From Candidatus Thalassarchaeum betae (GTDB lineage Archaea > Thermoplasmatota > Poseidoniia > Poseidoniales > Thalassarchaeaceae), in contig JAKUUO010000018.1 of NCBI GenBank assembly GCA_022448665.1, positions 1-9,386 on the forward strand: a DNA stretch of 9,386 nt, in the 5' to 3' direction. This document shows positions 1 to 5,717 of this stretch, in pieces. The notes under the pieces are model-generated. The model was not told the DNA's origin. It saw nothing but the letters and a program-made list of their open reading frames with translations, and searched no databases. The position numbers and the translations under genes are program-made. Numbering within the stretch: the stretch's first letter is position 1; each line of letters starts with the position of its first letter.

Positions 1-2
1 CC

Positions 3-56
3 TTCCGGTTCAAGCAATACCCCAAGGCGCATTTCAGGCACTTTCCAGTTGGATGA
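3..56 (+). CDS. Possible C-terminal tail of an upstream gene (partial)
   Basis: An open frame enters from the left edge and encodes 17 residues ending in HFRHFPVG before a TGA at 54-56. Its codons (TTC, AAG, AGG, GCG) resemble those of the genes that follow, and a hairpin begins exactly at the stop codon, which fits a gene end. Too little is visible to name a family. The other reading is a minus-strand gene starting with the ATG at 32-30 and running off the left edge (MRLGVLLEPEG). The sequence does not decide firmly between them. Confidence 0.3.
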   Translation, partial: FRFKQYPKAHFRHFPVG

Positions 57-68
57 GCCGTAGGCTCA
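54..68 (+). terminator. Hairpin at the end of the upstream frame
   Basis: TGAGCC (54-59), loop GTA, GGCTCA (63-68) form a perfect 6-bp stem with a 3-nt loop, followed by a short CCTTTC stretch. It starts on the possible stop codon of the incoming gene. Archaeal terminators are usually plain T-runs, so this may be an RNA processing or stability element, or chance. Confidence 0.3.
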
Positions 69-141
69 CCTTTCGACGGCTCTTTCGACCTGAGGGCGCT
101 TATTGAAACCGTCGCCGGACGAATCAGCCGAACCGCAGCGG

Positions 142-149
142 ATAATATG
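142..149 (+). promoter_or_regulatory. Candidate TATA element for malate dehydrogenase
   Basis: ATAATATG lies in an otherwise GC-rich stretch about 90 nt before the malate dehydrogenase start. It is the most TATA-like segment in the leader. Initiation about 25 nt downstream would leave a leader of roughly 65 nt. The match to the archaeal consensus is only partial. Confidence 0.25.
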
Positions 150-238
150 GCGCGATGGATATCACGCTATCAGTAGGCAAATCCCTGCATCACTAAGGCT
201 AAGTTCGATACCGGAGGCGCTCAGAGCAAGGTTGTGCT

Positions 239-1177
239 ATGTCGAGAGGCGCTAGGAAGGTCGCGGTGATTGGCGCGGGTAATGTTGGCGCGACGTGCGC
301 TTTCGTTCTCGCTCAGATGAATATCGGTGAAATCGTGATGCTGGACATCTACGAGGGGTTTGCTAAGGGTAAAGCCCTCGACATGAGTCAAGGCGGCCAG
401 ATTCTCAACTACGACGGTAAGATTAGCGGTACCAAGGACTACACCGATATTGCAGGTGCCGATGTCGTAGTAGTAACATCGGGCTTCCCTAGGCAACCTG
501 GCATGTCCAGAGAGGATTTGATCGGCAAGAACGCTGACATCATCTCAGAAGTTGGGGCCGGAATCAGGGACCACGCCCCTGACTCAGTGATTGTGATGGT
601 GACCAATCCACTGGATCTGATGACTTACCACATGCAGAGAGTCACGGGCTTCCCCCACCACCGAGTCGTCGGACAGGCAGGAATCCTCGACTCGGCCAGA
701 ATGACCCACTTCGTCGCGCAGGAACTCGGTTGCAGCAACGAGGACGTGCAGGCGATGGTACTCGGCGGACACGGTGACACGATGGTGCCGCTGCCGCGAT
801 ACACCACTGCGGGAGGCATCTCGATCACCCACCTGATGGATGAGGAGACCATCGACGCCATCTGCGCGCGTACCGCTGCGGGCGGCGGCGAGATAGTCAA
901 GCTCCTCGAGCGCGGCAGTGCGTTCTACGCGCCCGGCAGCGCTGCCGCAATCATGGCGGAGTCTATCATCAACGACAGGAAGAGAATGCTGCCGTGCAGC
1001 GCCTACATGACTGGCCAGTACGGTATGCAGGACATCTACATCGGCGTGCCAGTGGTTCTGGGCAGCGGCGGAGTAGAGCGAATCGTCGAGTTGGAGCTGG
1101 AAGATTCGGAATTGTCGAGCCTGCAGGGCTCGGGCGCCTTCTACAAGGAGCAACTGAGTCAGATCCTTGGATACTGA
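239..1177 (+). CDS. mdh: Malate dehydrogenase (LDH-like, NAD-dependent)
   Basis: This 312-residue cytoplasmic enzyme should interconvert malate and oxaloacetate with NAD(H) in the TCA cycle. The Rossmann glycine motif GAGNVGAT is at 12-19 and the acidic D36 at the end of strand two favours NAD over NADP. The substrate loop GFPRQPGMSREDL (82-94) has arginine R85 at the specificity position where lactate dehydrogenases carry glutamine, with R91 as the second binding arginine. VTNPLD (121-126), D151 and R154 in GILDSAR, and catalytic H178 in GGHGD complete the active site, so the enzyme looks intact. Length is normal for the family. No close Shine-Dalgarno is seen: AAGG lies about 6 nt before the ATG, and a GGAGG is further upstream. 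A Nudix gene follows within about 40 nt on the same strand. Confidence 0.95.
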   Translation: MSRGARKVAVIGAGNVGATCAFVLAQMNIGEIVMLDIYEGFAKGKALDMSQGGQILNYDGKISGTKDYTDIAGADVVVVTSGFPRQPGMSREDLIGKNADIISEVGAGIRDHAPDSVIVMVTNPLDLMTYHMQRVTGFPHHRVVGQAGILDSARMTHFVAQELGCSNEDVQAMVLGGHGDTMVPLPRYTTAGGISITHLMDEETIDAICARTAAGGGEIVKLLERGSAFYAPGSAAAIMAESIINDRKRMLPCSAYMTGQYGMQDIYIGVPVVLGSGGVERIVELELEDSELSSLQGSGAFYKEQLSQILGY

Positions 1178-1216
1178 GTCCGTTGGATTCATTCGGACGT
1201 GTCATCTGGGCAGGCC

Positions 1217-1987
1217 ATGGAACGACAGTGCGAGCACGTCCACCTCGAGCACGACGGTAAGCTGTTGCTCGTGGACATGGACGGCAACGGTCCGGGCATC
1301 CCGAGGAAGGGGCGCACCGAGTGGGAAGGGGGCGAGTTCCTGCTGAGGCTGCCGACGCCCGACGAGGCTCGGTCGATGGGGCTGACCTGGAAAGAGCGGC
1401 GAGTCAACAGGTTCCGTCTCGGCGAGCACGACCACACGGTGATTGTCGCCACGCCCGATATCACATGGCCCGAACACTGGGCATGGAAGGACGCTGTCAT
1501 CTCTGACAGTGCCGTCGACCCGGTGGCCCGCGAATCGGTCTACCGGACCCTGCACAGAGTGGTGAGCAAGGTCGCCATCACCAACCCTGAGGGCAGGATA
1601 CTGATGGTCAAGGTGACTAGGGGCTTCTTCACCGGATGCTGGACTCTTCCAGGTGGTTTCGTCGATTACGCAGAGCATCCTCGCAAGGGTGCCGAGCGCG
1701 AGGTGCTTGAGGAGCTAGGAATCAACATCTCGATAGCCGACCCGAAGGGAGAGTCCGGGGAGCCCGTAGCAGGTGACGACGGGGCGCTCATCCAAGAGGC
1801 CATATTCCAGCAGGATGGAATCAACTGGATATCGTTCACTTACAGGTGTCATGCAGACATTCGGGCGGAGGACATCGTGCCGAAGGACGATGAGATAGAG
1901 GAAGCCAGATGGTTCACCCGCAAGGAGGCCCTCAGTAACGCGGTTTCACTATTCGATATCGAAGCGATCGTCAGAATTGATCAGTGA
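1217..1987 (+). CDS. Nudix hydrolase with an N-terminal extension
   Basis: The protein has about 256 residues and a textbook Nudix box at 147-169: GFVDYAE, seven residues, then REVLEELGI, which matches G-x5-E-x7-REU-x-EE-x-G-U. The glutamates bind the metal that hydrolyses a nucleoside diphosphate linked to another moiety. The upstream part of the domain (VSKVAITNPEGRILMVKV and CWTLPGG) is also typical of Nudix folds. Residues 1-110 precede the domain and match no family I recognise; they contain a GNGPGIPRKGR stretch. The substrate cannot be read from the sequence. ADP-ribose, NADH-type and nucleotide-sugar substrates all remain possible. The start is either ATG 1217, preceded by GGGCAGG, or GTG 1199, which adds six residues. 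It follows malate dehydrogenase closely and may be cotranscribed with it. Confidence 0.9.
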   Translation: MERQCEHVHLEHDGKLLLVDMDGNGPGIPRKGRTEWEGGEFLLRLPTPDEARSMGLTWKERRVNRFRLGEHDHTVIVATPDITWPEHWAWKDAVISDSAVDPVARESVYRTLHRVVSKVAITNPEGRILMVKVTRGFFTGCWTLPGGFVDYAEHPRKGAEREVLEELGINISIADPKGESGEPVAGDDGALIQEAIFQQDGINWISFTYRCHADIRAEDIVPKDDEIEEARWFTRKEALSNAVSLFDIEAIVRIDQ

Positions 1988-2129
1988 GCTCTTCATCTTC
2001 CAGAATCATATTCCAAGCACTGAGGCGCTGTCTCGAGAGCGCGGGTCCGTGTGGGCCGCATGACGTGGCTCAGCAAGGGCGACCTGCACGCTCGCTGGCT
2101 TCGCTCAAGGGGGTTGCGCCGGCTTGACC
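1988..2129. other. Intergenic stretch without a recognised gene
   Basis: I see no tRNA, small RNA signature or convincing frame between the Nudix gene and the DUF1737-like gene, which converge here. A 5-bp inverted repeat, GCGCT (2025-2029) and AGCGC (2038-2042), could fold but has no following T-run. Confidence 0.4.
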
Positions 2130-2321
2130 TCAGCGCACTCTGACCATCGACTGGTTCATCCTACCATCTGGACCTGTGACGACGACGCCGACCGGTCGCC
2201 ATCCAAGTCTGATGGCGTCGTTGACCTGAGCGTCCAACACGGCCACCAGCTCCACGCTGTCCTCTATCACCCCTTGGCCCCCGTCTTCGCGGGTTCCCGC
2301 AGTCACCGTCTTGTATTCCAT
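2130..2321 (-). CDS. DUF1737-like small protein
   Basis: This 63-residue protein begins MEYKTVTAG, continues through an insert rich in acidic and valine residues, then LDAQVNDAIRLGWRPVGVVV, and ends NQSMVRVR. The pattern EYK-V-TA, V-N-AI--GW-PVG and a terminal Q-MV- is that of the DUF1737 family, small single-domain proteins of unknown function found mostly in bacteria and phages. The ATG at 2321 is preferred because family members start at MEYK; an in-frame GTG at 2333 would add four residues. Nothing in the sequence indicates membrane insertion or catalysis. It is the last minus-strand gene of the small-gene cluster and lies about 100 nt beyond the membrane microprotein. The opposite strand also has an open frame here, which I take to be its shadow. 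Confidence 0.6.
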   Translation of the reverse strand: MEYKTVTAGTREDGGQGVIEDSVELVAVLDAQVNDAIRLGWRPVGVVVTGPDGRMNQSMVRVR

Positions 2322-2427
2322 CAAGCCGCCCACTCTCTGTCGGTTGAAGGAGGCATCGCATGAGCGAGGCGGTGGGCCTGGCAGTGCTGCCCGGCCCTGG
2401 TCGAGTCAGGGGGGTGATCGCATGACG

Positions 2428-2592
2428 CTACGTCAAGAAGTCGAGGTACACGAGATACACGCAGAGTCCGACTATGATGAGGATGATGAGGGGCCAGTAG
2501 CCCCCGGGTCCCAAGACGGGTCCCTCTCCCAACTCCTCATAAGTAGGAACAGGAAAGAACCATTCGAAAATCTTCCTCGCCCTTCCAGCCAT
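2428..2592 (-). CDS. Single-span membrane microprotein (54 aa)
   Basis: The frame encodes a basic N-terminus (MAGRARK), an amphipathic aromatic stretch (IFEWFFPVPTYEEL), a glycine/proline hinge (GEGPVLGPGGYWP) and one membrane span at about residues 34-50 (LIILIIVGLCVYLVYL), ending DFLT. The ATG is preceded by a purine-rich run, GGGGGACTGAGGG. Codons (AGG, CTC, ATC, GTC) agree with neighbouring genes. I recognise no family. A membrane-anchored regulator or accessory subunit is possible, but this is a guess from shape alone. A long acidic frame exists on the opposite strand and is treated as the shadow. A second copy of the span-coding segment lies just upstream. Confidence 0.5.
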   Translation of the reverse strand: MAGRARKIFEWFFPVPTYEELGEGPVLGPGGYWPLIILIIVGLCVYLVYLDFLT

Positions 2593-2641
2593 CCCTCAGT
2601 CCCCCAACACGATCCACACGCAGACGACTATGATGAGGATG
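2469..2641. repeat. Imperfect tandem repeat, 156-nt offset
   Basis: CGACTATGATGAGGATG occurs at 2469-2485 and again at 2625-2641. The sequence to the left is also similar: ACACGCAGAGTC in the first copy against ACACGCAGAC in the second, with a 3-nt length difference. The offset preserves reading frame. Read on the minus strand, both copies encode the same hydrophobic segment, so this is best explained as duplication of a membrane-microprotein segment. Confidence 0.5.
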
Positions 2642-2649
2642 GTGACGGG
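2596..2649 (-). pseudogene. Degenerate second copy of the microprotein membrane segment
   Basis: On the minus strand this codes PVTILIIVVCVWIVLGD and stops with TGA three bases before the ATG of the 54-residue microprotein. It aligns with PLIILIIVGLCVYLV of that protein, and the DNA shares an identical 17-nt core at an offset of 156 nt, a multiple of three. The frame is closed upstream by TAA at 2652-2650, and no ATG or upstream start is available to make a normal protein. It therefore looks like a truncated or frameshifted tandem paralogue. A sequencing frameshift upstream would have the same appearance. Confidence 0.3.
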
Positions 2650-2689
2650 TTAGCAACAAATCGTTCAAGTCCAGCGCCCCTTTCGGAAC

Positions 2690-2785
2690 ATGGCATTGGA
2701 CTTGACAAGCAAGAGGTCCATCCTGATAATGCTCATTGTAGCATGGCTCGTCATCCAGTTCAGGAAGTGGATCTACACAGTATAG
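2690..2785 (+). CDS. Possible 31-aa single-span membrane peptide
   Basis: From ATG 2690 to TAG 2783-2785 the + strand encodes a basic head (MALDLTSKRS), a hydrophobic span (ILIMLIVAWLVIQF) and a basic tail (RKWIY). This has the same architecture as the minus-strand microprotein and its degenerate copy, but on the opposite strand. No clear Shine-Dalgarno precedes it. At this length an open frame can arise by chance, so only the hydrophobic, charge-flanked composition supports it. Confidence 0.25.
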   Translation: MALDLTSKRSILIMLIVAWLVIQFRKWIYTV

Positions 2786-2801
2786 GGTAGTGATTGATTC
2801 G

Positions 2802-3056
2802 TCACCACTTTCGCCTGTACCCGAGTTTTCGGCGCGTCAGGTGGTAGGCGCAGACGTGCTCCCCGGGCTTCGCTGGATGCTTGCACCTGCCGCCGTCGCC
2901 GGTCATCGCCTCGCATCGGCGCTCCGCCTTCTTCTTCGCCTTCTTCGGCCCCTTCACGAACGCCTGGGTGCGGTCCCTGAGGTTCGCCTGCCGCCCCGAC
3001 GTCCGGGGCCTGCGTGTTCGGGAGTGGTCCGGGGCCGTTCCACTGGCGCGGGCCAT
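2802..3056 (-). CDS. Small basic protein with a C/C/C/H zinc motif (DUF5763-like)
   Basis: The 84-residue frame has a highly basic N-terminal half with a lysine cluster at 35-43 (KGPKKAKKK). It then has C48-x9-C58-x10-C69-x2-H72 in the setting RCEAMTGDGGRCKHPA and VCAYHL. This arrangement resembles DUF5763-type small zinc domains, which occur alone or attached to phage and mobile-element proteins. The basic tail could bind nucleic acid, which is inference. The ATG at 3056 would overlap the start of the oppositely oriented frame at 3014. A GTG at 2957 (residue 34) gives a 51-residue version with the whole motif and no overlap. It belongs to the minus-strand small-gene cluster. Confidence 0.55.
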   Translation of the reverse strand: MARASGTAPDHSRTRRPRTSGRQANLRDRTQAFVKGPKKAKKKAERRCEAMTGDGGRCKHPAKPGEHVCAYHLTRRKLGYRRKW

Positions 3057-3220
3057 GTCCGGCCGAGGGATGCTTGGGCCTTCAACATGGCCGCTTACAA
3101 GTCGCCCTTATCTCAGACCTCGACAAGTGGGAACCCATTGACTCACATGGCAAGGTTGACCAGAACCCCGGCAGTCGATACTGTCACATCCACAACCTGC
3201 ATCCGAGGGGACGGGAGTGA
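3014..3220 (+). CDS. Possible small zinc-motif protein, first gene of a three-gene unit
   Basis: A GTG-initiated frame of 68 residues carries C15-x4-C20 (PCPAEGC) and C57-x2-H60 (YCHIH), which could together bind one zinc. The stretch between them (LISDLDKWEPIDSHGKVDQNPG) reads like a folded polar domain. The stop codon lies three bases before the ATG of the zinc-ribbon gene, which supports it as the first gene of that operon. Against it are a non-ATG start without a clear ribosome binding site and a 5' end that overlaps the minus-strand zinc gene. No family was recognised. Confidence 0.4.
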   Translation: MFGSGPGPFHWRGPCPAEGCLGLQHGRLQVALISDLDKWEPIDSHGKVDQNPGSRYCHIHNLHPRGRE

Positions 3221-3223
3221 ACG

Positions 3224-3400
3224 ATGGCGATTGAGGTCTGTTCGAACTGCTTCAGCCCCCGCATCGCCCCCTATATGGGGTATGAGACCGGCAAGCGTTT
3301 CATCTGCCAGGACTGCGAACACATCAGCGTTGTAACCATCGAGTTCCAGGACATCGAAGCCTTGGTCGCATTCCTTCAGGAAAGGAGAGATGCCTCATGA
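3224..3400 (+). CDS. Zinc-ribbon microprotein (58 aa)
   Basis: The protein contains two knuckles, C6-x2-C9 (CSNC) and C28-x2-C31 (CQDC), with 18 residues between them. This is the standard four-cysteine zinc ribbon. After it come a hydrophobic segment (ISVVTIEF) and an acidic helix (DIEALVAFLQERRD). Ribbons of this sort serve in RNA or DNA binding or as protein-docking modules; nothing here identifies the partner. GGGAGTGA lies just before the ATG as a ribosome binding site. Its TGA overlaps the next ATG in an ATGA arrangement, so translation is probably coupled to the four-span membrane protein downstream. Confidence 0.7.
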   Translation: MAIEVCSNCFSPRIAPYMGYETGKRFICQDCEHISVVTIEFQDIEALVAFLQERRDAS

Positions 3401-3927
3401 GCAGGTATCTTGCAATTGGAATGATTCTTGCCTGTCTAGCGCTCGTAGTAGGGGGAATGTTTGGTCATTCTTGGCGTACACATGAAGGGATGAATCCCGG
3501 CGATGATCGTCTCCATGGGTCCCATTATGGTCTTCATGAAGTATATTATTCAGTAGACGGAGACCTAGGGGACCCCCTTGAATATTCCAATGCATGTGCA
3601 ACGAGTGATTCTGCTTACGAACCGATGTGCGATATGGAATCTGCCGGACGCACAACTACGAATATTCTGTGGGTTGTCATTGCCATCGGAAGCATTGCAA
3701 TCTTACTGTCTCTTCTCAATCCTGGAAAAACGTGGGTGGTCACATTGCTCATGGGGGCAGCAGGCATTTTAGCACTGGCAGCTGTTGTGGTGTGGTATAC
3801 GATGCATGACCAGACTTACATTGCAGATGAAGTATCGTTGGGACTCAATGCGTACATGACCATAGTGGGTGGTATTCTAGGCATCTTGAGTGCGGGAATG
3901 TACAAACTCATTGGGGTGGGCACCTAA
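3397..3927 (+). CDS. Four-span membrane protein of unknown function
   Basis: The 176-residue protein has hydrophobic spans at about 5-23, 89-107, 112-133 and 149-172. A polar loop at 24-88, rich in histidine, glycine and acidic residues, separates spans one and two. This loop contains C67 and C78, which could form a disulfide if the loop faces outward. Four spans with a large first outer loop is a claudin-like layout, but I see no diagnostic motif and do not assign that family. AGGAGAGAT precedes the ATG as a ribosome binding site, and the start overlaps the stop of the zinc-ribbon gene by four bases. Codons are richer in A/T than in malate dehydrogenase or Nudix, as in the convergent RluA gene, whose stop lies 30 nt away. 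Confidence 0.85.
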   Translation: MSRYLAIGMILACLALVVGGMFGHSWRTHEGMNPGDDRLHGSHYGLHEVYYSVDGDLGDPLEYSNACATSDSAYEPMCDMESAGRTTTNILWVVIAIGSIAILLSLLNPGKTWVVTLLMGAAGILALAAVVVWYTMHDQTYIADEVSLGLNAYMTIVGGILGILSAGMYKLIGVGT

Positions 3928-3957
3928 CCCTATGAGTCAGATACGTGTTGCGTGTTC

Positions 3958-4854
3958 TCATAACGATCTGCGATTCAATTCGGAGTTTAGCTTAGTTGGG
4001 ATCTCACTTTCAACTCGTATCCTGTTCCCATTCGGATGTTCAAATTCAAGTGAAGACGCGTGTAAACACAATCTGTTCACACTAGCCTTACCTCGGCCAT
4101 ACCGAGTATCGCCAGCAACCGGACAACCAATTTCACTCATGTGGAGTCTAATTTGAGATCTCCTCCCTGTGTCGATTTTTATTCTGATTAAACTATGAAT
4201 CGGTGCAGTCTGCTCTATTCTCCAGTTAGTAATCGCTTCCTTACCGGCTCTCCCTCCCTTCGTCACTAAACGCATCCGTTTATCTTTCATCTCCTGAATG
4301 CGAGAGGTTACGACACCTGAATCGGAAGGGGGTTTTCCGAATACGACAGCATGATAGATTCGTTCAACCGTACGATCTTTGAATTGTTTTTGCAGCATAT
4401 TTCTTACTTCTGGGGACTTAGCGAGAAGCAAACAACCAGATGTTTCCCTATCAAGACGATGAACAAGATGTACTCGAGTTGAATGATTTCTTGAAACCCA
4501 ATTCAGTGTCCGGTCAAACATTGTATCCAATTCACCCCTCTGGGTTGCCACAGAAAGAAGACCTGCGGGTTTGTTGACGACAATTAATGAGTGATCATCG
4601 AATAGAATCTTTGGATCTGGAATTCCATCAATTTTTACCCCGGCAGGACTATCTCCTTCAGAACGAGAGAGTGTTTCTACAATTGATCCGATGGAAACAA
4701 TTTCCTTAGCACGAGTCGCCTTGTTACCATCTATCCGCACGCGTCCATGATCAATCATTCGCCGCAGTGAGTTTTTCTTTGCTTCAGGATGGAGGATTGA
4801 TAGAACATCAATCAAATGCCCTTGTACCACTGCCTCAATCCTTTGGTTGGCCAT
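3958..4854 (-). CDS. RluA-family pseudouridine synthase with S4 domain
   Basis: The 298-residue enzyme should isomerise specific uridines in rRNA or tRNA. An S4-type RNA-binding domain covers about residues 8-62 (RRMIDHGRVRIDG). The catalytic domain has NKPAGLL (94-100), the family signature HRLDRETSG (132-140) with catalytic aspartate D135, TGRRSQIRLH (229-238) and GDTRYG (248-253). All key residues are present and the length is normal for RluA/RluC/RluD. The target uridine cannot be read from the sequence. This family is abundant in bacteria and patchy in archaea. Codons here favour A/T third positions (ATT, AAT, GAT) compared with the ribosomal genes, which fits transfer from a bacterium, although that is inference. 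It lies 74 nt downstream of the methyltransferase gene on the same strand, with no obvious Shine-Dalgarno. Confidence 0.95.
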   Translation of the reverse strand: MANQRIEAVVQGHLIDVLSILHPEAKKNSLRRMIDHGRVRIDGNKATRAKEIVSIGSIVETLSRSEGDSPAGVKIDGIPDPKILFDDHSLIVVNKPAGLLSVATQRGELDTMFDRTLNWVSRNHSTRVHLVHRLDRETSGCLLLAKSPEVRNMLQKQFKDRTVERIYHAVVFGKPPSDSGVVTSRIQEMKDKRMRLVTKGGRAGKEAITNWRIEQTAPIHSLIRIKIDTGRRSQIRLHMSEIGCPVAGDTRYGRGKASVNRLCLHASSLEFEHPNGNRIRVESEIPTKLNSELNRRSL

Positions 4855-4928
4855 GAATCTGGCAGGGGGAGGTGCCCATCAAGTTTGACGGGTGTATTCT
4901 TCTTCGTACGTAGATTATTGTGTGGAGG

Positions 4929-5678
4929 CTATGGACTGCTCTGCTCGAAGGCATTGGCAGCAGTGGAGATGACGCCTAGGATTCTTTGTGCCTCATCGTC
5001 TGAAGGCAGACCCCGCAGCATCACCCTGGACAGTGTCTCCTCAATTCCTTGTCGTCTGTGCTCAGGGGTAGGCATCGTCTGGGCGAGTCTGGATATTTCC
5101 TCCTTCAGCCGCGTCCTAACCTCGGGGCTCAGCAACGAGACAGTGCTTGGCTCTGAATCTACGGCCTTGTACCACTCATAGAGAAAGATTGCTACTGCAT
5201 GGCTGAGATTGAGTATCGGGTACCCCTCCCATGTAGGCACCGACACCAGTAAGTCGCACATGTTCAGCTCTTCGTTTAACAGGCCATTGCCCTCTGGTCC
5301 GAACACCAATGCCACCCTAGAATCCATATCCCGAACCCTCGAAGGGAGGTCCTCGGGAAGGAGGAAGTGCCGGAATACCGTCTTGGCCCCCGACTCTCTC
5401 ATCCCAGATGTTCCTACCACCAGTGAGCAGTCGCTGGCGGCATCCCCTATCGAATCGAACGTGTTTGCGCCCTCTAGGACCCACTGTGCATGCTTGGCGC
5501 GATTCCGGGTTTCCTCGGACCACCCCTCGTCCCTTCCTACTACTCTGAGGTCAGACACCCCGAAATTGGCCATCACCCTCGCTACCGCACCGATGTTGCC
5601 ATCGTTCTCCGGCCTCACCAGCACCACGCAGATACGCTGTGCACCTGGGGGCTCAGGAACGTCTTGTCTGATACCCAT
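4929..5678 (-). CDS. trmJ: SpoU/TrmH-superfamily RNA 2'-O-methyltransferase, TrmJ-like
   Basis: This 249-residue protein belongs to the SPOUT class, which transfers methyl from SAM to the ribose 2'-OH of RNA; characterised TrmJ enzymes modify tRNA position 32. Motif 1 is RPENDGNIGAVARVMANFG (22-40), motif 2 is VALVFGPEGNGLLNEE (122-137) and motif 3 is VPTWEGYPILNLSHAVAI (147-164). Together they form the trefoil-knot SAM site, and a helical C-terminal extension follows. The N-terminal catalytic domain with C-terminal helices is the TrmJ arrangement, so TrmJ is preferred over TrmL or TrmH, though the target is inferred. The start is ATG 5678 or the adjacent GTG 5681. It lies about 40 nt after S17e and is probably transcribed with the ribosomal operon. 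Confidence 0.92.
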   Translation of the reverse strand: MGIRQDVPEPPGAQRICVVLVRPENDGNIGAVARVMANFGVSDLRVVGRDEGWSEETRNRAKHAQWVLEGANTFDSIGDAASDCSLVVGTSGMRESGAKTVFRHFLLPEDLPSRVRDMDSRVALVFGPEGNGLLNEELNMCDLLVSVPTWEGYPILNLSHAVAIFLYEWYKAVDSEPSTVSLLSPEVRTRLKEEISRLAQTMPTPEHRRQGIEETLSRVMLRGLPSDDEAQRILGVISTAANAFEQSSP

Positions 5679-5717
5679 CACTCATTCGAGAGGGTCCTGA
5701 TTCAAGAGCATGCTGAA

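Noticed and set aside
1..25. GGTTCAAGC near the left edge resembling a tRNA T-arm
   Set aside because: The flanking five bases on each side do not pair, and no acceptor or CCA-compatible end follows.
584..1192. A 202-codon minus-strand frame opposite malate dehydrogenase
   Set aside because: It lies wholly within a gene with an intact active site and encodes no recognisable motif. It is a shadow of a GC-rich coding strand.
2025..2042. Hairpin GCGCT...AGCGC after the Nudix gene as a terminator
   Set aside because: The stem is only 5 bp with an 8-nt loop and no T-run follows; archaeal termination does not depend on such hairpins.
2080..2110. GCTCGCTGGCTTCGCTC as an inverted repeat
   Set aside because: The arms are not reverse complements of each other, so no stem forms.
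2424..2790. EF-hand or dockerin domain from DYDEDGDG on the + strand
   Set aside because: There is no flanking helix pattern, and the acidic blocks are explained as the complement of repeated hydrophobic ATC/CTC codons on the minus strand.
2790..3335. A 181-codon + strand frame across the zinc-motif genes
   Set aside because: Its composition is arginine/serine/proline/leucine-rich with no family motif, and it conflicts with the cysteine-bearing frames that end and start in register with the operon.
3397..3927. Claudin family assignment for the four-span protein
   Set aside because: Only the topology and two loop cysteines resemble claudins; the W and C signature pattern is absent and the family is animal-specific.
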